A program made the position numbers and the translations under genes. Positions 1 through 8,122 of a stretch of 40,417 nucleotides of DNA are shown piece after piece. Every line of letters starts with the position of its first letter. Position 1 is the first letter of the stretch. The notes below the pieces were generated by a model that saw only the letters and a program-made list of their open reading frames with translations, was not told the origin of the DNA and made no database searches. Source of the DNA: SM1-46 sp002451215 (lineage in GTDB: Bacteria > Pseudomonadota > Gammaproteobacteria > Acidiferrobacterales > Sulfurifustaceae); NCBI GenBank assembly GCA_002451215.1, contig DKBM01000085.1, positions 1 to 40,417 on the forward strand, read 5' to 3'.

Positions 1-15
1 CGGGGCCGCCCGGCG

Positions 16-828
16 CTACTCGTCATCAGTGTGGGTATCGCCCTGCCGTGCCCAGTAGAGACGGTCAGGAATGGCTTGGCCCATGCCGAGCTGCTGCGCG
101 TATTTGAGACTCTCCCAGGCGTACTGCAGCGCTTCGTCCACGGCGCTCGGCATTTCGAGCCCGTGGGCGAGGGTGGCGGCGCAGGCAGAGGCGAGTGTGC
201 AACCACTCCCGTGGAATTGCGCTTGCAGCCGCTCAAACGTGTAGTCCTCAAGCCGGCGGCGGTTGCCGTATAGCCGATGCATCACGTTCGGGGTCGGCTC
301 GTGCGTGCCCGTGATGAGTACGTACTGGCAGCCGAGGTTCATCAGTTCCTGCGCGCAGGCATCGAGGCTGTCCGCCTCGGGCGCAAGCGCGCGCGCCTCG
401 ACGCTGTTCGGCGTTACCAGCGTGGTGCGTGGGAAGAGTACCGTGCGCAGCGCATCGTCCAGCGGCTCTTCGGCCAGCGCATCGCCACGTCCGGAGACCT
501 GCACCGGATCGACCACCAGCGGCACGTCGGGATAGTCCGCCACAATGCTGGCCACTGCAGTGACGTTGGCGACGTTGCCGAGCATGCCGGTCTTGAACGC
601 CGCCACCGGCATGTCCTCCAGTACCGCGCGCGCCTGTTGAATCACCAGACCGGTATCGATCGGCGTGAAGGCCTTGATACCCGCTGTATCCTGCGCGGTC
701 ACGGCCGTGACGACTACCGCGGCATGGCAGCCCATGCTGGCCAGTGTGAGTACATCGGCAGCGAGGCCTGCGCCACCGGTTGGATCGGCGCCGGCGAACA
801 CCAGAACGATTGGCAGCTTGTCGCTCAT
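16..828 (-). CDS. thiD: Hydroxymethylpyrimidine/phosphomethylpyrimidine kinase
   Basis: ThiD phosphorylates HMP and then HMP-phosphate to give the pyrimidine half of thiamine; it is a cytoplasmic ribokinase-fold enzyme. The 270-residue protein has the N-terminal GADPTGGAGLAAD substrate loop (about residues 13-25), FKTGMLG (78-84), VDPVQVSGRG (107-116) and the C-terminal anion-hole/ATP motif FHGSGCTLASA with the conserved Cys210. Length is normal for the family. Its ATG (826-828) overlaps the hemH stop in an ATGA arrangement, so the two are probably translationally coupled with hemH upstream. The first loop reads GADPTGGAG rather than the more usual GSDSGGGAG, a variant I regard as tolerated. 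Downstream thiamine or haem genes would lie outside the window. Confidence 0.93.
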   Translation of the reverse strand: MSDKLPIVLVFAGADPTGGAGLAADVLTLASMGCHAAVVVTAVTAQDTAGIKAFTPIDTGLVIQQARAVLEDMPVAAFKTGMLGNVANVTAVASIVADYPDVPLVVDPVQVSGRGDALAEEPLDDALRTVLFPRTTLVTPNSVEARALAPEADSLDACAQELMNLGCQYVLITGTHEPTPNVMHRLYGNRRRLEDYTFERLQAQFHGSGCTLASACAATLAHGLEMPSAVDEALQYAWESLKYAQQLGMGQAIPDRLYWARQGDTHTDDE

Positions 829-1799
829 CGGTTGGCCGCTGAGGCGAGGACCAGCTTCTTCAACGCTTCGATGAGAAGTGGGTCGGTATTAAGGGCCGGT
901 GCCACGCGGTAGTGCGCAACGCCGCGCTCGCGAGCGAGATCGCGGTAGGTCATGCCAAGCTCGAAAAGCGTTTCGATATGATCGGAGACGAAGGCAATGG
1001 GGTAGACGAGCATCTGCTGGCAGCCGGCGGCTGCCTTTTCCCGAATGACATCATCCGTGTAGGGTTTCAACCACTGCAGCGGCCCGACGCGGCTCTGATA
1101 GCAAAGTGAAACATGCGGCCAACCAAGCCGCGCACTCACTGCGTCAAAAGTAGCCCGAATATGACGCTCGTACGGATCGCCCGCATCGACGATCTTCTGC
1201 GGCAGGCCATGCGCCGAAAACAGAACTTCGATCCTTGCCGGATCGGGATCGGGAAATCGCTTGGCTTCCTCGCGCAGCGTCTTCGCGATCGCATCCAGAT
1301 AGTCGGGCTGCTCATACCACTCCTGCACCAGCGTGACGGCTGGCTCGTAGCGCTGGCGCCGGCACTCGCGCTGGAACTCGTTGTACGAACTGCCCGTGGT
1401 GGTGATCGAGTACTGCGGATAGAGAGGCATCAAGATGACGCGCCGGTAGCCCTTGGCCTTGAGATCGGCGACCACCTCGCGTGTGAGTGGATGCCAGTAG
1501 CGCATGCACACAAACACATCGAACTCGCCGGCGTCGGAAAGAGCGAGCTGTAGCGCGATCGCCTGCGCCTGGGTGTTCTCCAGCAGCGGTGACTTGCCGC
1601 CGAGGGCGGCATAGCCCTCCGAGGCCTCGGGTGCGCGGCGCCACGAAATCAGCGCGGCAAATACTTTTTGCGTGATGAAACCGAGCGGAAACTTGAAAAT
1701 ATCCGGGTCGGAAAAAAGGTTATATAGAAACGGCCGAACGGCCGCGAGCGAGTCGGGTCCGCCGAGGTTGAAGAGAACAACTGCCGTGCGTTCCGTCAT
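825..1799 (-). CDS. hemH: Ferrochelatase
   Basis: HemH inserts ferrous iron into protoporphyrin IX, the last step of protohaem synthesis, at the inner face of the cytoplasmic membrane. The 324-residue protein opens with VVLFNLGGPDSL, carries the signature LFSAHGLPQ with the catalytic His197 and, near the C terminus, FVSDHIETLFEL with the conserved acidic residue Glu276. Length fits bacterial ferrochelatases. The stop codon overlaps the thiD start by four bases. The gene lies divergent to rubredoxin across a 122-bp intergenic region. Pairing of hemH with thiD is less usual than thiD with thiE or hemL, but all belong to cofactor synthesis. Confidence 0.95.
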   Translation of the reverse strand: MTERTAVVLFNLGGPDSLAAVRPFLYNLFSDPDIFKFPLGFITQKVFAALISWRRAPEASEGYAALGGKSPLLENTQAQAIALQLALSDAGEFDVFVCMRYWHPLTREVVADLKAKGYRRVILMPLYPQYSITTTGSSYNEFQRECRRQRYEPAVTLVQEWYEQPDYLDAIAKTLREEAKRFPDPDPARIEVLFSAHGLPQKIVDAGDPYERHIRATFDAVSARLGWPHVSLCYQSRVGPLQWLKPYTDDVIREKAAAGCQQMLVYPIAFVSDHIETLFELGMTYRDLARERGVAHYRVAPALNTDPLLIEALKKLVLASAANR

Positions 1800-1921
1800 G
1801 GCGCGAAAGAGCGGCGTTCCGGGGGCTCTCGCTGGATTCTACCGAGCGGGCGCGGGTTTCTCCATGCAGCCAATCATGCGAAAATCCCGCCGTTTTTTGA
1901 CCAAAATTATTCGAGGCGGCG

Positions 1922-2086
1922 ATGAAGGCCTACATGTGTGTCATCTGCGGTTTTGTGTACGAAGAAGAAAAAGGCCTGCCTGAGCAGGGTATAGCGCCAG
2001 GAACGGTCTGGACGGACGTGCCGGAGAACTTCAAGTGTCCGGAATGTGGCGCCACCAAGGCCGACTTCGAGATGGTGGAAATCTAG
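1922..2086 (+). CDS. Rubredoxin
   Basis: A 54-residue one-electron carrier with a single iron bound by four cysteines. The translation starts MKAYMCVICGFVY and contains both knuckles, CVIC (Cys6, Cys9) and CPEC (Cys39, Cys42), plus the aromatic core (Tyr4, Tyr13, Trp30, Phe37, Phe49) of classic rubredoxins. The ATG at 1922 follows a GAGG ribosome site about six bases upstream. It is a monocistronic gene divergent from hemH. Its redox partner is not in the window; an alkane monooxygenase or rubredoxin reductase would be candidates but neither is present. Identification is secure because the whole fold is defined by these residues. Confidence 0.95.
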   Translation: MKAYMCVICGFVYEEEKGLPEQGIAPGTVWTDVPENFKCPECGATKADFEMVEI

Positions 2087-2317
2087 CCCGCCGTTCCGAC
2101 GTCGCTGGCCGGCTACGGCCGGACGCCCTGCCAGCGGCGGCAACGGCTGCTCGCTGCCACTAACCGCTTTTCGTTCCCCGCCCGTCGCATCGCTTCCCTC
2201 GCCAAGTCGGCAACGCGCCGGCGCATGGCATCCTCTTGCTATGCTTGATGCTGGGTTGAACGCGCCGCGATTGTCCGCGTCTTAGATCCTACTAAATAGA
2301 AGAAGCGCAGGGACCTC
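2087..2317 (+). other. Intergenic region rubredoxin-fadE
   Basis: This 231-bp stretch carries no convincing gene. A short hairpin (GGCCG, four-base loop, CGGCC) just after the rubredoxin stop lacks a T tract, so it is a weak terminator candidate at best. The A+T-richer end near 2285-2300 probably contains the fadE promoter, but I could not find a well-spaced -35/-10 pair. The fadE ribosome site AGGGA lies just before the ATG at 2318. Confidence 0.4.
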
Positions 2318-4483
2318 ATGACCACAGCTATCGCAATTGTCGCGATCTTGATTGCCGCCGGCGTCCTCGCCTACTTCCGGGCGCCACTGCTGGTGTGGAC
2401 CGCAGCCATTGCGGCCGGACTGCTCACGCTCTACGTCTTTCTCGCCCCGTCTCGGGGCGTCGCAGTGGGCATCGCCATTCCACTGATCCTGCTGGCGTTG
2501 TTGCTTAACGTCACCTGGCTGCGCCGCTGGATACTGAGCGCGCCACTGCTCGGCGCGTTCCGGCGAGTGATGCCCGCCATGTCCGACACCGAACGCGAGG
2601 CACTCGAGGCCGGTACGGTATGGTGGGAGGGCGAGCTCTTCAGCGGGGCGCCGCNNAGCATCACGGCCGCCGTCACGGTGATGGTGCCAAATTCGCTCGG
2701 GCCAGCCGAGTTATTGCTGCACTACGGCACCGATGCGCAGAAGGATCACTACCTGCCGCGGCTCGCAAGCGGCCAGGACATTCCCTGCTTCGCCCTGACC
2801 GGCCCCGAGGCGGGCAGCGATGCGAGCTCCATTCCCGATCGCGGTGTCGTTTGCCGCGCCACGTTTCAGGGAAAGCCGGACGTGCTGGGGATCCGACTCA
2901 ACTGGGAAAAGCGCTACATCACGCTCGGCCCAGTGGCGACGTTGCTCGGTCTTGCTTTTCGCCTGTTCGACCCCGATCACCTGTTGGGTCCCGAGGAAGA
3001 CATTGGTATCACGCTCGCCCTGATACCGACCGACACGCCCGGCGTGCGCATCGGCACACGCCACAATCCCCTCAACATCCCGTTCCAGAACGGCCCGAAC
3101 TGGGGCGAGGACGTGTTTATCCCGCTCGAGTGGGTGATCGGTGGCCGCGAACGCATCGGACAGGGTTGGCGCATGCTGATGGAGTGTCTCGCGGCCGGGC
3201 GCTCGATCTCACTGCCGGCGCTGTCCACAGGACTGGGCAAGCTCATTTGTCGCGCCACCGGCGCCTATGCGCGTGTTCGCAAACAGTTCAAAGTGCCGAT
3301 CGGAAAATTCGAGGGCATCGAGGAGGCGCTGGCGCGCATCGGTGGGTATGTCTACCTGTGCGATGCGGCGCGCACGCTTACCGCGCGCGCCGTTGACCTC
3401 GGCGAGCAGCCGGCGGTGGCGTCGGCCATCGTGAAGTATCAATTGACGGAACATGGGCGTCGAATCGTCAATGATGCCATGGACGTGCAGGGCGGCAGCG
3501 GCATCTGCCTGGGTCCGCAAAACTATGTCGGGAGCGCGTATCAGGGAGTGCCGATCATGATCACGGTCGAAGGCGCAAACATCCTGACGCGCACGCTCAT
3601 CATCTACGGGCAGGGCGTGGTGCGATGTCACCCGTATGTGCTGCGCGAGCTGCGTGCGGTGGCGGACAGGGAGCGCGCGCGAGCGGTGCGCGAATTCGAC
3701 CGCGCGATCTTTGGCCATATCGGATTTGTGTTGAGCAATGCCGTGCGCGCGTTCTGCCTCGGACTCACCAACGCGCGATTTGTGCGGGTGCCGGTGGCAG
3801 GGCCGGCGCGACGTTACGCGCAGCAGCTCACGCGCCTGTCGAGCGCGTTCGCCTTCATTTCCGACGTCGCCATGCTCACGTTCGGCGGCGCGCTCAAACG
3901 CAAGGAAAAAATTTCCGGACGCCTTGCAGACGTACTGAGCTATCTCTACCTGGCGAGCGCGGTGATCAAGCGATTTGAGGACGATGGCCGGCCCGACGCC
4001 GACGTGCCGCTCATGCGTTTCGCCTGCGAGTATTGCCTGCATCAGGCAGAGAAATCGCTGGTCGTGATCCTCAAGAATTTTCCGAGCCGCGCCCTCGATT
4101 GGCTGTGCGGCGGCCTGTGTTTTCCGGCTGGCCGCCATTTTCATCCGCCATCCGACCGTCTCGGCCGCGCCGTCGCCGAGTTGCTCGTCGCGCCGTCGCC
4201 GACGCGGGACCGGTTATCCAGTGGCATTTTCCTCACGGACGATCCGCAGGAGATCCTCGGAAAACTCGAGGACGCGCTGCCCAAGGTCATCGCCGCCGAA
4301 CCGCTCGAGCGTGTACTCGGGAAGTACGTCGCCGCCCACCCGCTGCTACACGGGCATTTCGAGGGTCAGCTCGAAGCGGCGCTGCGCGACCGGATCATCA
4401 GTGCCGAGCAGGCCGACGTGCTGCGTGCCGCGCAGGCGGCGCGCCGGCATGTCATTCGGGTAGACGACTTTGCGACGCTGTAG
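2318..4483 (+). CDS. fadE: FadE-type acyl-CoA dehydrogenase (assembly gap inside)
   Basis: Catalyses the first, FAD-dependent oxidation of acyl-CoA in beta-oxidation. The N terminus has two to three membrane segments (about residues 1-75), as in the large proteobacterial FadE group. Recognisable stretches include TEREALEAGTVWWEGELF, VPNSLGPAELLLHYGT, CFALTGPEAGSDASS, VPFQNGP-like NIPFQNGP and ITVEGANILTR, whose Glu is the usual catalytic base. The visible product is 721 residues, whereas E. coli FadE is about 814. Two Ns at 2655-2656 join SGAP directly to ITAAVTVM, and family comparison indicates roughly 85-90 residues are missing exactly there. The frame is kept by chance, so the gene is probably intact in the organism. 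It heads a plus-strand fad cluster; a thiolase follows after 75 bases. Confidence 0.93.
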   Translation: MTTAIAIVAILIAAGVLAYFRAPLLVWTAAIAAGLLTLYVFLAPSRGVAVGIAIPLILLALLLNVTWLRRWILSAPLLGAFRRVMPAMSDTEREALEAGTVWWEGELFSGAPXSITAAVTVMVPNSLGPAELLLHYGTDAQKDHYLPRLASGQDIPCFALTGPEAGSDASSIPDRGVVCRATFQGKPDVLGIRLNWEKRYITLGPVATLLGLAFRLFDPDHLLGPEEDIGITLALIPTDTPGVRIGTRHNPLNIPFQNGPNWGEDVFIPLEWVIGGRERIGQGWRMLMECLAAGRSISLPALSTGLGKLICRATGAYARVRKQFKVPIGKFEGIEEALARIGGYVYLCDAARTLTARAVDLGEQPAVASAIVKYQLTEHGRRIVNDAMDVQGGSGICLGPQNYVGSAYQGVPIMITVEGANILTRTLIIYGQGVVRCHPYVLRELRAVADRERARAVREFDRAIFGHIGFVLSNAVRAFCLGLTNARFVRVPVAGPARRYAQQLTRLSSAFAFISDVAMLTFGGALKRKEKISGRLADVLSYLYLASAVIKRFEDDGRPDADVPLMRFACEYCLHQAEKSLVVILKNFPSRALDWLCGGLCFPAGRHFHPPSDRLGRAVAELLVAPSPTRDRLSSGIFLTDDPQEILGKLEDALPKVIAAEPLERVLGKYVAAHPLLHGHFEGQLEAALRDRIISAEQADVLRAAQAARRHVIRVDDFATL
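2655..2656. other. Assembly gap (NN) inside fadE
   Basis: Two ambiguous bases replace what, by comparison with FadE proteins, should be roughly 250-270 bp encoding the N-terminal helical part of the dehydrogenase domain. The flanking codons stay in frame. The missing length is inferred from family knowledge, not measured. Confidence 0.85.
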
Positions 4484-4558
4484 CAGGATGCCGAGATCGG
4501 CCAATCGGCATCGACCCTCGCCCGCGCGGGGTCGCCAACGGATGCGGAGGGAGCTCGA

Positions 4559-5848
4559 ATGAAGCGCGTGTTCTTCGTCGACGGCGCCCGCACGCCCTAT
4601 CTCAAGGCGCGCGGCGAGCCGGGACCATTTAGTGCCTCCGACCTGGCGGTCGCCTGCGGGCGCGCGCTGCTTGCGCGCCAGCCGTTCGCGCCAAGTGCGC
4701 TCGATGAGGTGATTGTCGGTTGCGTCATCCCGGCTCCCGACGAGGCCAACATCGCCCGCATCATTGCCCTGCGCCTCGGTTGCGGCAAGCAAGTGCCGGC
4801 CCACAGTGTCCAGCGTAATTGCGCCTCCGGTATGCAGGCAATTGCAAGTGCCGCCGAGCGCATCGCGCTCGGGCAGGCGAAACTGGTGCTCGCCGGCGGT
4901 ACCGAGGCAATGAGCCGGGCGCCGATCCAGTGGAACATGGCAATGGTCGGTTGGCTTGCCGGCATGATGCGTGCGAAGACGCTCCCGGCACGCCTGGGGG
5001 CGCTGACACGTTTTCGCCTTCGCAACCTGAGCCCGGTCTATACGCTGCTCCTTGGACTCACGGATCCAATCGTGAAGCTCAACATGGGTCAGACCGCCGA
5101 GGTGCTCGCCAATCGCTTTGGCATCAGCCGTGAAGCGCAGGACGCCTATGCTCTGCAAAGCCATCAGCGGCTGGCGGCCACCTTCGATGCAGGCGCGCTC
5201 GCGGACGAAGTGGAGCTCCTGTACGACTCGCGCGGCAACAGCTATCACGAAGACACTGGCTTGCGCCGCGACACCGATCTTGAACAGCTCGCACGGCTGA
5301 AACCCGTGTTCGATCGCAAATACGGCAGCGTGACATCCGGCAACAGCTCGCAGGTTACCGATGGCGCGGCGTTGCTGCTGCTGGCGAGTGAAGAGGCAGT
5401 TCGCGAGCACGGTCTGCCGGTACTCGGCGAGTGGCGCGGTCATGAATGGGCAGGCGTTGACCCGAGCCAGATGGGTTTGGGGCCGGTGCATGCCGTCGCG
5501 AAGCTGCTAACGCGCCATGGTGTGGCGATGCGCGATCTCGTGCAGATGGAGCTCAATGAAGCATTTGCGGCGCAGGTACTTGCCTGCCAGGCGGCTTGGG
5601 ACAGCGCCGAGTACACGCGTGATGAACTCAAACTTGATCAGCCACTCGGGCATATGGACCCGTCGGCGCTCAATCCCGAGGGCGGCGCCGTGGCCTGCGG
5701 CCATCCGGTCGGTTCGAGCGGCGCGCGTATCGTGCTTCATATTTTGCGCGCATTGCGTCGTAAGGGCGGCGGGCTTGGCATGGCGACTCTTTGTATAGGC
5801 GGTGGTCAGGGTGGTGCCATGCTGGTCGAATCGATGGTGTCGGTATGA
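4559..5848 (+). CDS. fadI: Acetyl-CoA C-acyltransferase (thiolase, FadI-like)
   Basis: Cleaves 3-ketoacyl-CoA with CoA to give acetyl-CoA and a shortened acyl-CoA, the last beta-oxidation step. The 429-residue protein has the acylated cysteine in QRNCASGMQA (Cys88), the NEAFAAQ loop, GHPVGSSGAR (His382) and the second catalytic cysteine in CIGGGQGG (Cys412). Length around 430 and gene order with a FadJ-type partner favour the FadI class over the shorter FadA or acetoacetyl-CoA thiolases. GGAGGG lies just upstream of the ATG. The TGA stop overlaps the ATG of the next gene (ATGA), consistent with stoichiometric synthesis of a thiolase/multifunctional enzyme complex. Confidence 0.92.
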   Translation: MKRVFFVDGARTPYLKARGEPGPFSASDLAVACGRALLARQPFAPSALDEVIVGCVIPAPDEANIARIIALRLGCGKQVPAHSVQRNCASGMQAIASAAERIALGQAKLVLAGGTEAMSRAPIQWNMAMVGWLAGMMRAKTLPARLGALTRFRLRNLSPVYTLLLGLTDPIVKLNMGQTAEVLANRFGISREAQDAYALQSHQRLAATFDAGALADEVELLYDSRGNSYHEDTGLRRDTDLEQLARLKPVFDRKYGSVTSGNSSQVTDGAALLLLASEEAVREHGLPVLGEWRGHEWAGVDPSQMGLGPVHAVAKLLTRHGVAMRDLVQMELNEAFAAQVLACQAAWDSAEYTRDELKLDQPLGHMDPSALNPEGGAVACGHPVGSSGARIVLHILRALRRKGGGLGMATLCIGGGQGGAMLVESMVSV

Positions 5849-7881
5849 GCGCGTTACCAAGCCATGCCTGGCGTCTTGACGTTACGGATGACATTGCGGC
5901 ACTCACGCTCGATGTGCCCGGTCAGTCGGCCAATACCCTGAGCGCAACGGTACTGGGCGAGTTGGAACAGTTATTGATCCAGCTCGAAGCGGAGCCGCTG
6001 CGGGGGCTGATGATCCTATCGGCCAAGCGCGCCGGATTCATCGCCGGTGCGGACATACGCGAGTTCGAACACATTGACGATGCGGCGCACGCCACGGAGC
6101 TCGCGCAGCGTGGACAGAGAGTATTCGCACGCCTCGCGGGCTTGCCGTTTCCGAGTGTTGCCGTGGTTCACGGTTATTGCCTCGGCGGCGGTCTCGAGCT
6201 GGCGCTGGCCTGCACCTATCGCGTCGCGCGCGACGATGGATCCACGCGCCTCGGCCTGCCGGAGGTGCGACTCGGAATCAACCCCGGGTTTGGCGGAACC
6301 GTGCGTCTGCCACCGTTGGTTGGGGTGTTGCCGGCGCTCGACATGATGTTGAGTGGTCGAACCGTTGCTGCACGGGCGGCGCGACGCATCGGGTTGGTGG
6401 ACGACGCCGTGCCGGAGCGTCATCTTCGCCGTGCGGCCATCCAGCTGCTGCGCCGGCGTGCCGCGCGTCGGCGTGCGCCTTGGCTCCAGCGGCTACTCGC
6501 AACGGCGCCGCTCCGACCGATGGTGGTGAAGCTGCTCGCGCGCAAGCTTGCCGCCAAGGCGAACCCGGATCATTACCCGGCGCCCTATCGCATACTTGAT
6601 CTCTGGGCGCGGCGGGCGAATGAGGATGAGGAGGCCGCCTCGCTTGGTGAGCTGTTGGTGTCGCGCACCAGCCGCAACCTCGTGCACATCTTCTTGCTGG
6701 GCGAGCGGGCGAAGCGCGCCGCCCGCACCGAGCCGCACCAGATTGAGTACGTGCACGTTATCGGCGCCGGCGTCATGGGAGCCGACATTGCGTTGTGGGC
6801 TGCGCATCGCGGTTTTCGCGTCAGTCTCCAGGACCAGCGCCCGGAAATTCTGGCGCGCGCCATGAAGCGTGCACACGACTTCTATGCCAAGAAGCTTAAG
6901 GACCCACGTGCGGTGCAGGAGACCATGGATCGGCTCATGCCGGACCTCGCTGGCAATGGGCTTCGGCGCGCAGATCTCGTGATCGAGGCGATCGTTGAGA
7001 AGCTCGAGCCCAAGCGAAGCTTGCTGAGCGAGCTCGAACGCAAAGTACGCCCGGGCACGCTGATCGCCACCAATACGTCAAGCATCCGCATCGAGGACAT
7101 CGCCTCGGCATTGTCGGACCCAACGCGCTTCGTCGGTTTGCACTTCTTTAACCCGGTGCCAAAAATGCAGCTTGTGGAAATCGTGCGCGGGGCACAGTCG
7201 GGCGAAACAGCGCTTGCCCGCGCGCGCGCCTTCACGCTTGCGCTCGATCGCTTTCCGCTGGATGTGAAGAGCAGCCCGGGTTTTCTCGTCAACCGCATCC
7301 TCATGCCCTATCTCATCGAAGCGGTGGTGATGGTGGAAGAGGGCATCAGTCCGGCACACATCGATGAATCCGCGCGCGCCTTCGGTATGCCGATGGGACC
7401 TGTGGAACTTGCTGACACCGTCGGCCTGGATATCTGTCTGTCCGTTGCCGAAGAGCTTGCCGGGCCGCTCAATACGCCGGTCCCTGATGCGCTGCGCCGC
7501 AAGGTAACCGATGGCAAGCTTGGCAAGAAAAGCGGCGAGGGCTTCTATCGTTGGGACGCCAAGGATCGCCCGCATGGGTCCACCGGCGCGGCGTCATCCG
7601 AGACACCCGTCACCGAACGGCTGGTTCTGAGACTCCTCAACGAGGCCGTCGCTTGTCTGCGCGAGGGCGTGGTGACTCATTCCGACGCGGTTGATCTGGG
7701 AATGGTGTACGGAACCGGTTTCGCACCTTACCTTGGCGGGCCGATGCGCTATGTCGCGGGCCTCGGCGAAACCGGTGTTTCGCACAGCCTCTACCGTCTC
7801 GCGCAGGAGTACGGCACGCGCTTCAGCCCTGATCCCGGCTGGTCGCAGCCTGAGCTGTTTCGGCCCGAGACGTCTACTTAG
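5845..7881 (+). CDS. fadJ: Multifunctional enoyl-CoA hydratase / 3-hydroxyacyl-CoA dehydrogenase
   Basis: Performs hydration of enoyl-CoA and NAD-dependent oxidation of 3-hydroxyacyl-CoA in beta-oxidation. The start at 5845 (MSALPSHAW) is preferred because it overlaps the thiolase stop; an in-frame upstream codon would lie inside the thiolase gene. In the 678-residue product the crotonase domain shows FIAGADIREF (oxyanion hole), GGGLELALAC with Glu118 and GLPEVRLGINPGFGG with Glu140, the two acid/base residues. The dehydrogenase domain follows with VIGAGVMGAD (about 305-314), NTSSI and LHFFNPVPKM, then SPGFLVNRI and a duplicated C-terminal helical domain. It is the alpha-type partner of the preceding thiolase. 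FadB is an alternative name; the FadI-like partner favours FadJ. Confidence 0.93.
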   Translation: MSALPSHAWRLDVTDDIAALTLDVPGQSANTLSATVLGELEQLLIQLEAEPLRGLMILSAKRAGFIAGADIREFEHIDDAAHATELAQRGQRVFARLAGLPFPSVAVVHGYCLGGGLELALACTYRVARDDGSTRLGLPEVRLGINPGFGGTVRLPPLVGVLPALDMMLSGRTVAARAARRIGLVDDAVPERHLRRAAIQLLRRRAARRRAPWLQRLLATAPLRPMVVKLLARKLAAKANPDHYPAPYRILDLWARRANEDEEAASLGELLVSRTSRNLVHIFLLGERAKRAARTEPHQIEYVHVIGAGVMGADIALWAAHRGFRVSLQDQRPEILARAMKRAHDFYAKKLKDPRAVQETMDRLMPDLAGNGLRRADLVIEAIVEKLEPKRSLLSELERKVRPGTLIATNTSSIRIEDIASALSDPTRFVGLHFFNPVPKMQLVEIVRGAQSGETALARARAFTLALDRFPLDVKSSPGFLVNRILMPYLIEAVVMVEEGISPAHIDESARAFGMPMGPVELADTVGLDICLSVAEELAGPLNTPVPDALRRKVTDGKLGKKSGEGFYRWDAKDRPHGSTGAASSETPVTERLVLRLLNEAVACLREGVVTHSDAVDLGMVYGTGFAPYLGGPMRYVAGLGETGVSHSLYRLAQEYGTRFSPDPGWSQPELFRPETST

Positions 7882-7894
7882 AAATTTTCGAGCA

Positions 7895-7927
7895 CGACCG
7901 CGCGGGAGTATCATGATCCCGTGGTCG
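7895..7927. promoter_or_regulatory. Imperfect dyad/hairpin between fadJ and the acyl-CoA ligase
   Basis: Outer arms CGACC (7895-7899) and GGTCG (7923-7927) and inner arms CGGGA (7903-7907) and TCCCG (7917-7921) pair around a centre containing the palindrome ATCATGAT. The element starts 14 bases after the fadJ stop. There is no T tract, so a rho-independent terminator is doubtful; a processing hairpin or an operator for the ligase gene are alternatives. The centre includes a TATCAT that could serve as a -10 box, with only a poor -35 upstream. Confidence 0.4.
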
Positions 7928-8012
7928 CGAGCGTGTACCCACACGTTTCTCGCCGGCCAGTCAGTAAACAGCAACGTAGTGGCACGCCGTTGCACCACAA
8001 TCGTCTGCGTCC

Positions 8013-8018
8013 AGGAGG
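8013..8018 (+). promoter_or_regulatory. Strong Shine-Dalgarno AGGAGG of the leader ORF
   Basis: A consensus AGGAGG eight bases upstream of the ATG at 8027. It is the strongest ribosome site between fadJ and the ligase, and it belongs to a short ORF out of frame with the ligase, which itself has no good site. Confidence 0.6.
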
Positions 8019-8026
8019 AATTTGGG

Positions 8027-8122
8027 ATGACCCGGCCGTACCGACGCTCTTCATGGCGAGTCCGCGTGCCACCAAGTTACGCGCACATTCCAGGCGTGCC
8101 GACCGTGGCGATCGCGAGATGA
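8027..8122 (+). CDS. Short leader ORF coupled to the acyl-CoA ligase (31 codons)
   Basis: The ORF begins with ATG eight bases after a consensus AGGAGG and encodes 31 residues, starting MTRPYRRSSW and rich in arginine. Its TGA stop overlaps the ATG of the acyl-CoA ligase at 8119 (ATGA). Such an arrangement would allow translation of the leader to feed ribosomes into the ligase, whose own start lacks a good Shine-Dalgarno. No similarity to any known peptide is recognised. It might instead be a remnant of a longer gene or a coincidence of base composition; the combination of a perfect ribosome site and exact coupling is the reason to list it. Confidence 0.4.
   Translation: MTRPYRRSSWRVRVPPSYAHIPGVPTVAIAR

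Noticed and set aside
3209..4144. A 311-codon minus-strand frame opposite fadE
   Set aside because: It is codon-shadow sequence of a well-conserved FadE; no independent evidence.
4346..5491. A 381-codon minus-strand frame opposite fadE and the thiolase gene
   Set aside because: It spans two genuine genes and their spacer, has no recognisable domain, and its start has no ribosome site.
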